Shown here in pieces: positions 37,211 through 46,587 of a DNA stretch of 64,000 nt. The position numbers and the translations under genes were made by a program. The notes below the pieces were generated by a model that saw nothing but the letters and a program-made list of their open reading frames with translations, had not been told where the DNA came from and did no database searches. The stretch is taken from contig CAIMFH010000201.1 of the NCBI GenBank assembly GCA_903840265.1, positions 186,001 through 250,000 of the forward strand, read 5' to 3'. Numbering within the stretch: the stretch's first letter is position 1; the number at the start of each line of letters is the position of its first letter. Origin of the DNA: an uncultured Schlesneria sp. (GTDB lineage Bacteria > Planctomycetota > Planctomycetia > Planctomycetales > Planctomycetaceae).

Positions 37211-38548
37211 ATGCAGCGGTCTGTGTTCTACAAACTGTTCGCGATGATGTTTCTCGAGTTTTTCATCTGGGGAGCTTGGTTGCCGTTGATCTTCGGCTAT
37301 CTGCCGGCATTGCAGTTCAATGCCTTTCAGCAGTCGCTGATCTTGAATGCATTCCCCGCCGCGGCCATCCTGGCGATGTTCTTCAGCAATCAGTTTGCTG
37401 ACAGATATTTCGCTGCCGAGAAGTTTCTCGCAATCAGTCATCTGATCGGCGGGATCTCGATTCTGGCGCTGTTCTGGGTCACTAACTTCTGGGCGTTCTT
37501 CGCCTTGATGCTGATTCATTGCATCTTCTACGTGCCAACGATTTCGATCACAAATTCGATCGCCTTCGCGAGTATGAAAGATGCTCAGAAGGAATTCGGG
37601 ATCGTTCGCATGGGCGGCACCATTGGCTGGATCGCCGCCGCGTGGCCGCCGGTCTTTCTTCTGGTCGATTGGAAAGCAGTCTCGGCTAAGGGAGCTAGTG
37701 GCTTAACTGGATGGCTCGATGCCGTGTTCGCGTCACCGCTCGCTGGCAAGGCGATGCAGGACGCGACCGCTTGGACTTACGTCGTGGCCGGTATTGCTTC
37801 ACTTCTGCTGGCGGTCCTCAGCTTGAGCCTGCCACACACGCCTCCTAAACCGGCCGCGAAGGGCGAAGACGCCTCGGCCTGGCTGAAGTCATTCAAACTG
37901 CTGGCTCATCCCTTCGTGCTGGTATTGTGGGTTGTCACTTTTGTCGATTCGTTTGTGCATAATTGCTTCTTCAACTGGACGGGGCGCTTCCTGCCGACCG
38001 TCGGCATTCCAGGTAACTGGGTGACGCCTGTCATGAGCATCGGTCAGATTGCCGAAATCTTGACGATGGCCATCCTCGGGGCCTGCCTGAAAAAGCTGGG
38101 CTGGCGAGTGACGATGATCATCGGCATCCTGGGCCATGCCGCTCGGTTCGCGATCTTCGCGTTCTGCGGGACTCCTGACTTTGCGTGGTTGATCGTCACT
38201 ATCAACATCCTGCACGGTATCTGCTATGCGTTCTTCTTTGCGACGGTCTATATCTTCGTGGACGAATTCTTCCCGAAGGACGTTCGCACCAGTGCTCAGG
38301 GGCTGTTTAACCTGATGATCCTGGGATTGGGTGCCCTGGTCGCAAACTTTGTTTGCCCCTGGTTGCTGGAAGAGGTCTACACGAATCCTGTAACCAAGGC
38401 CGTTGATTTCCGTGGCCTGTTCCTAGTCCCCTGCGGAGCGGCTCTGGTGGCCACGATCATCCTGGCCTTGTTCTTCCATCCCCCGAAGAAGTCAGCCGAA
38501 GTGACTCCGGAAGAAGAAGCAGACGCATGGAAGACAGAAACAGTCTGA
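37211..38548 (+). CDS. NupG-family nucleoside/H+ symporter (MFS)
   Basis: The 445-residue membrane protein has twelve predicted helices. FFIWGAWLPLIFGYLP at the start and SITNSIAFASMKDAQKEFGIVRMGGTIGW near residue 115 (parts) are hallmarks of the nucleoside:H+ symporter group (NupG/XapB-like) widespread in planctomycetes and Bacteroidetes. A VDEFFPKDVRTSAQGLFN segment near 355 belongs to the same family. It likely imports nucleosides or related compounds by proton symport. It is monocistronic, closed by a strong bidirectional terminator. Confidence 0.88.
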   Translation: MQRSVFYKLFAMMFLEFFIWGAWLPLIFGYLPALQFNAFQQSLILNAFPAAAILAMFFSNQFADRYFAAEKFLAISHLIGGISILALFWVTNFWAFFALMLIHCIFYVPTISITNSIAFASMKDAQKEFGIVRMGGTIGWIAAAWPPVFLLVDWKAVSAKGASGLTGWLDAVFASPLAGKAMQDATAWTYVVAGIASLLLAVLSLSLPHTPPKPAAKGEDASAWLKSFKLLAHPFVLVLWVVTFVDSFVHNCFFNWTGRFLPTVGIPGNWVTPVMSIGQIAEILTMAILGACLKKLGWRVTMIIGILGHAARFAIFAFCGTPDFAWLIVTINILHGICYAFFFATVYIFVDEFFPKDVRTSAQGLFNLMILGLGALVANFVCPWLLEEVYTNPVTKAVDFRGLFLVPCGAALVATIILALFFHPPKKSAEVTPEEEADAWKTETV

Positions 38549-38574
38549 GTATCGAAATCGGGTGTTGAAATACA

Positions 38575-38614
38575 AAAGAGGCCGGACATCGTGATGATGT
38601 CCGGCCTCTTTTTA
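38575..38614. terminator. Strong bidirectional Rho-independent terminator
   Basis: AAAGAGGCCGGACATC and GATGTCCGGCCTCTTT form a 16-bp perfect stem with a 5-base loop, followed by T-runs on the plus strand and, by symmetry, on the minus strand. It serves the convergent NupG-like and acetolactate synthase genes. Confidence 0.95.
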
Positions 38615-38665
38615 TCCTTTGCAGAACGGACACAACATCCGTTCTGCATCATGCACTCAATACAA

Positions 38666-40492
38666 CTACTCTGTAATGATGTCTTTGACGGTCTTCCCGC
38701 CTGGAATCATCGGCAGCACGTGTTCCTGGTAAGGACAGATCACGTCCAGCAGGTATGGGCCATCGTATTCGAGCATCGCCTTCACGGCCGCAGGGAATTC
38801 CTTCTTACTGCGAACCTGAGCCGCACCGACCCCGAAGCCTCGGGCCACTTGCACGAAGTTCGGATAGGTTTCTTCATAGTGCGGTCCAGCGCCGACACCC
38901 TTGGCTTCCGGATGATCGACCGGACCCAGATAGGTGTGAGCTCGGTTCTTGCCGTGGAAGCGGTCTTCCCACTGCACCACCATCCCCAAGTGCTGATTGT
39001 TCAGCAGCAAGGTTTTCACCGGCAACTTTTCACAATACAGCGTCGCCAGTTCCTGAACGTTCATCAGCATGCAGCCGTCGCCGTCGATGTCGATCACCAG
39101 GCGATCGGGATGCGCCGCCTGCACGCCCATCGCCGCAGGCAGACCGAAGCCCATCGTTCCCAGTCCGGAACTGCTGAGCCAGCGTCGTGGATTGCGGAAC
39201 TGAAAGAACTGAGCCGCCCACATCTGGTGCTGGCCCACGCCCACGGCGACGAAAGGATCCTGATCGATCGTCTGTCTCCACAGTTCCGAGATCGCATACT
39301 GTGGAATGATGAAGTCGCCCGAATCCTTCACCTTCAGCGGGTACTGCTTCTTCCAGGCATCGATTTTTTCCCACCAGGGGGCGATCTGCGGAACGTCTTC
39401 GTCCGCGATCATCGCGTTCAAGCCCTGCAGCACCTCTTTGATGTTGGCGACCACAGCAATGTCAGCGATCTTGTTCTTATGGATTTCGGAGGGATCGATG
39501 TCCACATGCACGACTTTACCATGCTTGGCGAACTCGCTGAGCTTGCCAGTCACGCGATCGTCAAACCGCACTCCGAAAGCCAGCAGTAGATCGGCTTCGT
39601 TGATCGCATAGTTCGAATAGACCGTGCCGTGCATCCCAAGCATGTGCAGCGACTGATCGTCGTCGGCTGGGAAGCAGCCGATCCCCATCACGGTCGTCGC
39701 CACGGGAATACCGGTCTTGCGAGCGAACTTGGTGAACTCTTCGGTCGCCCCAGCCTGAATGATCCCGCCACCCGCATAGAAAATCGGCTTCTTCGCTTCG
39801 CGGATCATCTTCAGGATTGCGCGGATCTGATTCGGATGAGCCCGTCGAACTTCGGGATGATAGCCGGGCAGGTTCATCGGGGGATCGAAATCGACCACCC
39901 ACGGCTTGCCGTCCACTTTCACTTCGTCGACGAAGTTCAACTGCACGTCTTTGGGAATATCAATCAAGACTGGACCGGGTCGTCCGGTCTGTGCGATATG
40001 GAACGCTTCCTTGATCACGCGGGGAATATCCGACGTCTTCGTGATCAGGTAATGATGCTTGGTGATGGCGCGACAGATCTCGACCATCGGCGTTTCTTGA
40101 AACGCGTCGCTGCCGATGAGGTGTGTATGAACTTGCGCGGAGATGGCGATCAGCGGGATGCTGTCCATCTTGGCGTCGGCGATGGCGGTCACCAGGTTCG
40201 TCGCGCCGGGTCCACTGGTTCCCATGCAGACGCCGACCTTGTCGGTCGTGCGCGAAACGCCTTGAGCGGCGAAGGCCCCCCCCTGCTCATGACGAGGCAG
40301 AATCGTGCGGATGTCGTCGCTGCGGAATGTCAGCGCCTGATGGAGCGGCATGCTGCAGCCACCGGGATAGGCGAAAATCAGGTCCGTTCCCTGGCGAATC
40401 AGGCACTCGACGAATACATCGGCACCGTTCAACCGGCCATTTGCTGTTGATGCGGGGGGAGCCGATGGTTTTGCTTCTGTCGCAGTCGCCAC
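38666..40492 (-). CDS. ilvB: Acetolactate synthase large subunit
   Basis: The preferred start is GTG 40492, seven to eight bases after a GAGGAT box, giving 608 residues; an in-frame start 69 bp upstream is possible. The enzyme joins two pyruvates (or pyruvate and 2-oxobutyrate) with thiamine diphosphate and FAD for branched-chain amino acids. Marks include [15 protein letters not shown] and the catalytic glutamate in [10 protein letters not shown] near residue 69, [10 protein letters not shown] near 95, the thiamine site [15 protein letters not shown] near 495, and [15 protein letters not shown] near 520. The regulatory small subunit (ilvN) and ilvC are not adjacent. It shares a terminator with the convergent transporter gene. 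Confidence 0.95.
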   Translation of the reverse strand: MATATEAKPSAPPASTANGRLNGADVFVECLIRQGTDLIFAYPGGCSMPLHQALTFRSDDIRTILPRHEQGGAFAAQGVSRTTDKVGVCMGTSGPGATNLVTAIADAKMDSIPLIAISAQVHTHLIGSDAFQETPMVEICRAITKHHYLITKTSDIPRVIKEAFHIAQTGRPGPVLIDIPKDVQLNFVDEVKVDGKPWVVDFDPPMNLPGYHPEVRRAHPNQIRAILKMIREAKKPIFYAGGGIIQAGATEEFTKFARKTGIPVATTVMGIGCFPADDDQSLHMLGMHGTVYSNYAINEADLLLAFGVRFDDRVTGKLSEFAKHGKVVHVDIDPSEIHKNKIADIAVVANIKEVLQGLNAMIADEDVPQIAPWWEKIDAWKKQYPLKVKDSGDFIIPQYAISELWRQTIDQDPFVAVGVGQHQMWAAQFFQFRNPRRWLSSSGLGTMGFGLPAAMGVQAAHPDRLVIDIDGDGCMLMNVQELATLYCEKLPVKTLLLNNQHLGMVVQWEDRFHGKNRAHTYLGPVDHPEAKGVGAGPHYEETYPNFVQVARGFGVGAAQVRSKKEFPAAVKAMLEYDGPYLLDVICPYQEHVLPMIPGGKTVKDIITE

Positions 40493-40957
40493 AATCTTAT
40501 CCTCGAAACAGTATTCGCTAATCCGTACCGACAAACAATGCCGCACCACGGGGTACGGCAACTGGGTAACAGTTTATCGCCCAAATGGGCTCAAGGCGAG
40601 TGGCAGTTTCTGCCGCTCCCGGATTTCCACCTCAATCGGTGAGATTGAAGTCCCCACAATTCTCGGGACTGTTGCCACCTTTACAGACTGCCTGAGTTCC
40701 CGAAAGGTTCGCCTTCTTTAGGTAAGTCAGCTTGTCCAGAATCAGCGCAAAGTCCGCTCTACCAAGAGAAAGGGTTGATTTCGCTTGACGAATCTTTCAT
40801 CCAGAATCATCCGGGTGAGCTGACCTCGCGGTGCAAAAGAGCGATACAAAGAAAAAAGGACGCCGGCGTGAAGCCGGCGTCGCGGGGATCGTTCATTCAG
40901 GCGGATATGACTACTGAGCGATCGGATGATCCGATCATCAGCAGTGAGGGCAGATCG
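40493..40957. other. 465-bp intergenic region upstream of ilvB
   Basis: This stretch lies between ilvB (minus, starting here) and the end of the second YTV-like gene (minus). It contains the terminator of the latter at 40852-40881 and a GCCCAAATGGGC dyad near 40580 close to the ilvB start. I see no leader peptide with runs of branched-chain codons and no coding frame. Confidence 0.5.
40852..40881 (-). terminator. Rho-independent terminator of the second YTV-like gene
   Basis: On the minus strand GACGCCGGC-TTCAC-GCCGGCGTC forms a 9-bp G/C-rich stem and is followed by CCTTTTTTC. It stands about 80 bp past the stop codon. The stem with its GTGAA-type loop resembles the GC hairpin near 9880. Confidence 0.88.
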
Positions 40958-42238
40958 TTAAGGAGCGTTGCCAGCGAGGGCCATTGACGATGGTGAAGCT
41001 GGTCGTGGGGTCCGGGCCACCCATTGGCTGACTCGGACAACCGATGGGGTGCTGGTCGAAGTGCCAGCCATCGTTGGGCTGCTACCCTGTGATGAGCGGC
41101 TGGGGATCACCGTTTCGGTCACTTCGCCACGATCGTTGCTATGATCGTGTGATGGGTACGAAATCTTCTTTGGATTGCGATTGAAACCATCCGAGTTGAT
41201 CGTATCGCCCGGATCGGCAGCCGTGCGATCTGCGTCTGGACGACGAGCATTCTGAACTGGCGTTGGAGTTAAAGCCGTTGGGCCGCTGTTGTCAGTTGGA
41301 CCGCTGGCAGTGACTCCACCACCGACTGGGGTCGTTCCGGCAGGGGCGTAGCTGACTCGCGTCCCCACTTGCATGGTGCGAGCAACCGTGACCGGCTTCA
41401 TCGCGGTCACTTCTTCTTCGACGTAGCGTGTTGTATTCACAGCGACCTTGCGAGTGGTCTGTTGGGCGACCATCGAGGTGACGTTGTAAGTGACTTGCTT
41501 CATTCCCTGAACAGCGACCTTCTTCGAGCACGGAACCGTGCAGGTCATCGTTTGTGGAACAAAGGTGCGTGAGACCTTCTGGTTCGGCGTGACGGCGTTG
41601 CGGACATCGCGGCTGGTGCGATTCATCCAGCCGACGACACCGGGGCGGTTATCATAGGCACAACCGGAAACCTTATTGACGGCTTCGGTCTTGGTGGCCC
41701 AGTAGCCAACCTGCTTCTGAACTTGCTTGTTTTCCGTAACAGTCTGGTACTCAACTGTCGGCACATTGGCTGTGCGTTGAGTCGTGACCGGACGCATTTC
41801 GGTGACAGCCTGGTCGACCCACTTGGTCTCAATGACAGGCCGCGACACCTTCTGCTTCACCGCTTGATATTCGGTGACATGGACAGTGTCGTAGACCGGT
41901 TGCACGACCTGCTGCATGGCCTGCACCCTGACGGTTTGCACCGGGGCAATCGCCATGGCCTGAACTTGAACAGGCTGCGAGATCGTGCAGTTGACGGGCT
42001 GGCCGCAGGAGACTTCCTGCGACGAGTACGCGGTCTGATAAACGGGCATCGGATTGTAGGCTGCACTATACGAAGCCGACTGCATGATGGGAGCAGAGCT
42101 CATCATGCTGGGTCGAGCGCCACAATTGCAGGAGCTGCCTCCGCCAAATGGGAACCATTGAGCGGATGCGGTACCGGTCAATGCCAGCACAGCCAACGTG
42201 CCCCAGACAGACTTGGAGCAAAACAACGAACGAACCAT
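40958..42238 (-). CDS. YTV-like secreted repeat protein (larger copy)
   Basis: The ATG at 42238 lies eight bases after an AGGA box; a second ATG two codons earlier is possible. The 426-residue product has a signal peptide (SVWGTLAVLALTGTASA), a Gly/Cys stretch (GGGSSCNCG), and then a long run of V/T/Q/K-rich repeats of about 20-25 residues, for example YDTVHVTEYQAVKQKVSRPV, VEYQTVTENKQVQKQVGYW and TTRYVEEEVTAMKPVTV. These are like the YTV repeats of planctomycete cell-wall proteins and the protein at 35329-36237. A few cysteines (CAYDNRPG, CTVPCSKK) could cross-link chains. The C-terminus is polar. Likely part of the proteinaceous envelope. Confidence 0.8.
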   Translation of the reverse strand: MVRSLFCSKSVWGTLAVLALTGTASAQWFPFGGGSSCNCGARPSMMSSAPIMQSASYSAAYNPMPVYQTAYSSQEVSCGQPVNCTISQPVQVQAMAIAPVQTVRVQAMQQVVQPVYDTVHVTEYQAVKQKVSRPVIETKWVDQAVTEMRPVTTQRTANVPTVEYQTVTENKQVQKQVGYWATKTEAVNKVSGCAYDNRPGVVGWMNRTSRDVRNAVTPNQKVSRTFVPQTMTCTVPCSKKVAVQGMKQVTYNVTSMVAQQTTRKVAVNTTRYVEEEVTAMKPVTVARTMQVGTRVSYAPAGTTPVGGGVTASGPTDNSGPTALTPTPVQNARRPDADRTAADPGDTINSDGFNRNPKKISYPSHDHSNDRGEVTETVIPSRSSQGSSPTMAGTSTSTPSVVRVSQWVARTPRPASPSSMALAGNAP

Positions 42239-42537
42239 GGGCATCTTCCTACCTGGGAGAAGTGGCAGAGAGCCGTCAAAACGAGATGTGTACGGGAGAG
42301 GTGAACGGCACGTTCGACCGAAGGCTGTTTGGCCATCCGTCGAACGCGGCGGGTTTTTAGAAGAATCTGAAAAATGGGTCAAGACCGCGGCGAGAGATGC
42401 CGAGGGTGGCCACAAAGATTCCGCAAATTTTCGAGTCGCGATTGATCAGAAACTCTGCCTGACAAATAGGTTCCGTGCTGACATCAATTTCTGCTAATTG
42501 CGAAATTTCGTAACTGGGTGTCAGCAGTCTGCGATCG

Positions 42538-43425
42538 TCAGTCCAAGACTAATTGCTCAGCGGGAAAGACGGGGCCTTCGACGCAGACTCGCTTGTAGTC
42601 CCATGTGCCATCCTCCTGACGCACCTTGGTCACGCAACTGAAACACGCGCCGAACCCACAAGCCATCGGTGTTTCCAACGATAGCCAGCAGGGTGTCTTC
42701 GCTGCTGCGGTGAGCTTGCTGACGGCATGCATCATCGGTTCGGGACCGCAGCAATAGACGGCTGCCGGAGGCGTCGATTCCGCCAACAGTTGCTTCAATA
42801 GGTCAGTCACGAAGCCGTGATGTCCCACAGAGCCATCGTCGGTCGCAATTCGAACGTCGATCCCTTCGCTCTCAAATTCTTTGACACCAGCGAGATACTC
42901 TTTCGAGCGAACGCCGTAGCACAACGTGATTCGCGAAGGAGCCTGTGCCAGGCTTCGAGGTGGCACGCCGTACGATCGACGACGCAATGCTTCGCGGATC
43001 ACTGCCAGGAATGGGGTCTGACCGATACCGCCAGCAGCAATGACCAGGTGACCACTTGGAGGAAGCGGAAACCCATTCCCCAGCGGGCCCCAGACCTCAA
43101 CGGTGTTGCCGGACTTCAGTTGCTCGAACAGCGATGTCATCTTGCCAACGACGACATAGCCAAAGTCGATCCCCTGCGGCTCACCGGCAGCATCGCAGTA
43201 CACGTCATAGAGCGCGAATGGCCGACCAAGCAGTGGATCACTGCGATCGGGCATCCGGATCATGAAGAACTGTCCGGGCAGAATCTGTCGCGCCACCTCG
43301 GGGCAATACAATCGCATCCGCCACGTGTTGCGAGCCATCAATTCATGTTCGACGACTTCGGCTCGACATTGAATCGCAGTGCGGACGATGCCCGGCAGGC
43401 ACAGTTCCGGTACGGTGGCAGCCAT
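42538..43425 (-). CDS. Dihydroorotate dehydrogenase electron-transfer subunit-like (PyrK family)
   Basis: The 295-residue product starts at ATG 43425. It has a ferredoxin-reductase layout: an FAD domain with GQFFMIRMPDRSDPLLGRPFALYD near residues 51-74 (in part), an NAD-binding domain with LVIAAGGIGQTPFLAV near 125, and a C-terminal [2Fe-2S] site with CGFGACFSC and a later cysteine in KRVCVEGPVF. This is PyrK, which passes electrons from PyrD to NAD+. No pyrD lies next to it, so it could serve another oxidoreductase, or PyrD is encoded elsewhere. Confidence 0.88.
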   Translation of the reverse strand: MAATVPELCLPGIVRTAIQCRAEVVEHELMARNTWRMRLYCPEVARQILPGQFFMIRMPDRSDPLLGRPFALYDVYCDAAGEPQGIDFGYVVVGKMTSLFEQLKSGNTVEVWGPLGNGFPLPPSGHLVIAAGGIGQTPFLAVIREALRRRSYGVPPRSLAQAPSRITLCYGVRSKEYLAGVKEFESEGIDVRIATDDGSVGHHGFVTDLLKQLLAESTPPAAVYCCGPEPMMHAVSKLTAAAKTPCWLSLETPMACGFGACFSCVTKVRQEDGTWDYKRVCVEGPVFPAEQLVLD

Positions 43426-43543
43426 CAAGATCTCTCGGTGTCGTAGTGAGGCGCGGTCATAATTGATGGACGTGACCGCAACGAGTTATTGGTAGTACCC
43501 CGCGCGGGGCGTTGCCCACGCGGTTAAACGACAGCGTCGTCAA

Positions 43544-44554
43544 CTAATCTCGTCCTCCTCGTCGCGGCTTCTTATTGTCCTTGAAGGTCCCTTTAGGCCG
43601 AGTCGGCTTGCGCGGCGTACGCTTGGGGCTGCGAGTCGGTGCAGGACGCCTCGTGGCGGGACGACGAGTCGGATCGGTGGCTGCGAACTGTTGCAGCAAC
43701 TTCAGTTCGGCCGGGGTCAAGGGACGATAACCGCCCGTGACGAGTTCACCCAGTCGCAACGGACCGAAGGAAACTCGCTTCAGCTTCATGACCTTGTGGC
43801 CGATGCGTGCCAGCAAACGTCGGATTTCGCGGTTCTGACCTTCCGTCAGGACGAGTTCCAGGATCGTCGATTTCAGGCTGCTTTTGATGCGCCGGACATC
43901 GCGAACTTTGAACTTGCCCTCAGTGAAGTACATCCCCTGACGGATTTGCCGCAACTCTTCGTCGGTGGGCGTGCCAGCAACTAAGGCGCGGTAAACGCGT
44001 TCGACCTGGAACTTGGGATGAGCCAAGCGATGGGCCAGATCGCCATCATTTGTGACGAGCAACAGCCCTTCGGAGCCTTCGTCCAGACGGCCGACGGAAA
44101 ATAATCGGCCTTTCCAGGGAGGCAACAGGTCGATAACGCGGGGCCGACCATTCGGATCGGCATTCGTGCTGACCACGCCAGGCGGCTTGTTCACCAGGAA
44201 GTACTGGCGTTTCTCCAGCTTGACGCGTTCGCCGTCGACGCAGACGCGTTGCTTGTCGAGATCGACCTTGATTCCCAGTGCAGTGACGACCTTGCCGTCG
44301 ACCGTGACTCGACCATCAAGAATGTACTCTTCGCAGTGTCGACGCGACGCAAGCCCTGCACCAGCAAGCACTTTCTGAAGACGCTCTTGTGTCGAATCAT
44401 CTTCGACCAAGTCTTCATCCGTGATCGTGGGGGGCTTACGGCGACGCGGCGAATTCCGCGACGTGGCGCGGACTTTCGGTTGTTCCGGTGCGGGAGCATC
44501 CAAATCGGACTCGTCGAGTTCGTCGGAATCATCGACGGGCAAATCGGCATTCAT
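43544..44554 (-). CDS. RsuA/RluB-family rRNA pseudouridine synthase
   Basis: The 336-residue product starts at ATG 44554. A low-complexity acidic/basic leader of about 55 residues precedes an S4 RNA-binding domain (ERLQKVLAGAGLASRRHCEEY, in part). The catalytic domain follows with the active aspartate in SVGRLDEGSEGLLL and the family phrase EGQNREIRRLLARIGH. It makes pseudouridine in 23S or 16S rRNA; RluB, RluE and RsuA cannot be told apart here. The C-terminal tail is a run of Arg, Pro, Thr and Lys, probably an RNA-contacting tail. Confidence 0.92.
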   Translation of the reverse strand: MNADLPVDDSDELDESDLDAPAPEQPKVRATSRNSPRRRKPPTITDEDLVEDDSTQERLQKVLAGAGLASRRHCEEYILDGRVTVDGKVVTALGIKVDLDKQRVCVDGERVKLEKRQYFLVNKPPGVVSTNADPNGRPRVIDLLPPWKGRLFSVGRLDEGSEGLLLVTNDGDLAHRLAHPKFQVERVYRALVAGTPTDEELRQIRQGMYFTEGKFKVRDVRRIKSSLKSTILELVLTEGQNREIRRLLARIGHKVMKLKRVSFGPLRLGELVTGGYRPLTPAELKLLQQFAATDPTRRPATRRPAPTRSPKRTPRKPTRPKGTFKDNKKPRRGGRD

Positions 44555-44668
44555 GGGACAGCTACAGTTCAAACAAAGGTTTCGAAACAGGCATAGTGTA
44601 CCGTGAGAAAATGCGACTAGAAAGGAATACTATGTTCCGATCGCCGTCATTCCCAATTGAGCCGATGG

Positions 44669-46441
44669 ATGTCCGATTTTACCGCCAGTCAAATCGATCA
44701 ACGCCACGCTGTTGTCCCTTTCGCGTTGCAGATCACTGCTTGGCTGGCTGGCATGGCTGCCTGCATCCCGGGGATGCTGGATCTGGTTGGGAATTGGAAA
44801 CCGGAGGTCGCGACAACGCAGTTTGTCACTCTGGCAATCACCCCGCTGCTTTTCATGCTGCCGCGCCAACGACGGCGAGCGACCGCAAAGGGGGAAACGT
44901 CCAACTCAACTGGGGTTACTCAGGTCGACTGGCTGATCTGCTTGACTCTGGGCGTGATGGCGTTCGCGGTGAACTACGTTGTGGGAATCAAACTCGCAGA
45001 TCTGCCTCCTGCTTACCATGACGAGTTCAGCTACCTGTTTGAAGCGAAAACCCTGCTGGCCGGTAGGCTGTCTTACCCCAGCCATGCGATGCATCCCGAG
45101 CTTTTCGATCAGATGCATGTCATGAACGAAGGCCGCATGGCGAGCCGGTACTATCCAGGCACGGGCTTGTGGCTCGCACCGTTTGTCGCAATTGGCTATC
45201 CCTATCTTGCGGCTTGGGTCGCCAGTGCGATCGCCACGATGCTGATCTATTGGGCCGGACGCGAATTGGGTGGCAGGGGTGCCGGACTCTTTACGGGCCT
45301 GACTTTGGCGCTGTCGCCTGGGGTCGCGTTGTTTGGCACGACGTACCTGGCCCATCAGCCGACACTGGTGTCTTTAACGCTGTTCTTGCTGGGCGTGATC
45401 CGTTGGCGACGTACGCGCAGTGCGTCTGATGCTTGGATGGCCGGTTGCGGACTCAGCTTCGCCATGTTGTGCCGTCCTATGACTGCTGCGGCGATGGGGC
45501 TGCCATTCGGAATCGACGCCGCGATCTGGCTAATTCGCCCTCGTCCCTCCACAGCGGTCGCTGCGTCATCGCGATTCGGGACGCTGATCGGCTTTGGGAT
45601 TCCGTTGGTCGTCGGCTGGAGTGTCATGGCTGTCTACAACGAAGCTGTGACGGGCGAATGGACGCGATCGCCGTATCAGGTCTACACCGACATCTACACG
45701 CCGCGACACGTCTATGGCTTCAATAACCGCGTGCGGGGTGAGCAACATCTCGGGCCGAAGGTGATCGAAGATTATGACTCGTGGGCGGAAAACCTGACTC
45801 CGGAGGTCGCGGCTCGAAACGTGTTTGTTCGCTGGATCGCGAGCTGGCAGTGGACGCTTGATGTTGTGCCGATACTGATCTGTACCATTGTTATTGCAGG
45901 AATGCTGTGGCGGCTGGATCGACGCTGGATGCTGATTGTTGCCGCGATTGTCAGCTTGCACGCGCTGCATGCGCCGTACTGGTACGTCGGAATCATGGGA
46001 TGGCACTACGTCTTCGAGAGTGTCCTGCTCTGGTGTCTAATTGTAGGTGGTGCGACTGCCCTGCTGACGGCCGATTGGCAGCGGCGCGGCATCCGAGGGT
46101 TATCAATGTGGTGGTGTGGACTGCTGATGCTGAGTGTCACCGTTAACTTTCAGTATCGCATCCACGATGGGATCGGGGCTTTGCGATACCCACGTCAGCG
46201 GCATGCAGACCTGCGTCACTGGATTGAAGCACGTGTTGATCAACGGCCGGCGCTCGTCTTGATCGAGCAGAATGATCCACACCTGGATCTGGTCGTGAAT
46301 GAGCCGGGGCTGAGTGCCGACTTATTGCTGGGGCGCTATCGCCCCGGCAAGACCGACGTGAAACAGATTCGCAGAGACTTTCCGGATCGAAGCCTCTATG
46401 TCACCTGCCCGGATCGCAAAGAGATTAAGCGGATTGAATAG
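44669..46441 (+). CDS. GT39/ArnT-like membrane glycosyltransferase
   Basis: From ATG 44669 the protein has 590 residues. Around twelve helices and a first-loop acidic motif (PPAYHDEFSYLFEAKTLLAG, with the Asp-Glu pair) match dolichyl-/undecaprenyl-phosphate-sugar-dependent glycosyltransferases of the PMT/ArnT group. Two loops contain HPELFDQMHVM and YYPGTGLWLAPFVAIGYP, also typical. The C-terminal soluble part is about 100 residues. The start is uncertain: a better ribosome box (AAAGGAA, before ATG 44631) is in another frame. The acceptor is not known. Confidence 0.78.
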   Translation: MSDFTASQIDQRHAVVPFALQITAWLAGMAACIPGMLDLVGNWKPEVATTQFVTLAITPLLFMLPRQRRRATAKGETSNSTGVTQVDWLICLTLGVMAFAVNYVVGIKLADLPPAYHDEFSYLFEAKTLLAGRLSYPSHAMHPELFDQMHVMNEGRMASRYYPGTGLWLAPFVAIGYPYLAAWVASAIATMLIYWAGRELGGRGAGLFTGLTLALSPGVALFGTTYLAHQPTLVSLTLFLLGVIRWRRTRSASDAWMAGCGLSFAMLCRPMTAAAMGLPFGIDAAIWLIRPRPSTAVAASSRFGTLIGFGIPLVVGWSVMAVYNEAVTGEWTRSPYQVYTDIYTPRHVYGFNNRVRGEQHLGPKVIEDYDSWAENLTPEVAARNVFVRWIASWQWTLDVVPILICTIVIAGMLWRLDRRWMLIVAAIVSLHALHAPYWYVGIMGWHYVFESVLLWCLIVGGATALLTADWQRRGIRGLSMWWCGLLMLSVTVNFQYRIHDGIGALRYPRQRHADLRHWIEARVDQRPALVLIEQNDPHLDLVVNEPGLSADLLLGRYRPGKTDVKQIRRDFPDRSLYVTCPDRKEIKRIE

Positions 46442-46488
46442 GTCGGGATTGTCGATTCACAGTCATTACAAATCAGGCGACTCGAAAA

Positions 46489-46527
46489 GAAACAGGCTTG
46501 TTTCGAAAATCGAAACAAGCCTGTTTC
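46489..46527. terminator. Perfect 18-bp bidirectional terminator stem
   Basis: GAAACAGGCTTGTTTCGA and its exact reverse complement are separated by three adenines. A TTTTCG follows on the minus strand. It lies between two convergent genes and ends both transcripts. Confidence 0.85.
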
Positions 46528-46587
46528 AGCAAGCAATCACTCGATGTTGTCCGGCCGAAACAAGACAACACCAGCAAACGTGACGAA

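Noticed and set aside
38591-39589. 332-codon forward frame opposite ilvB
   Set aside because: Shadow of ilvB; His/Arg-rich without any domain, and it would begin inside the terminator hairpin.
44631-45021. Frame starting at ATG 44631 after a good AAAGGAA box
   Set aside because: It is in a different frame from the GT39-like protein and ends after 130 codons without pattern. A start shift for the GT39-like gene was considered, but its own ATG at 44669 fits the membrane topology.
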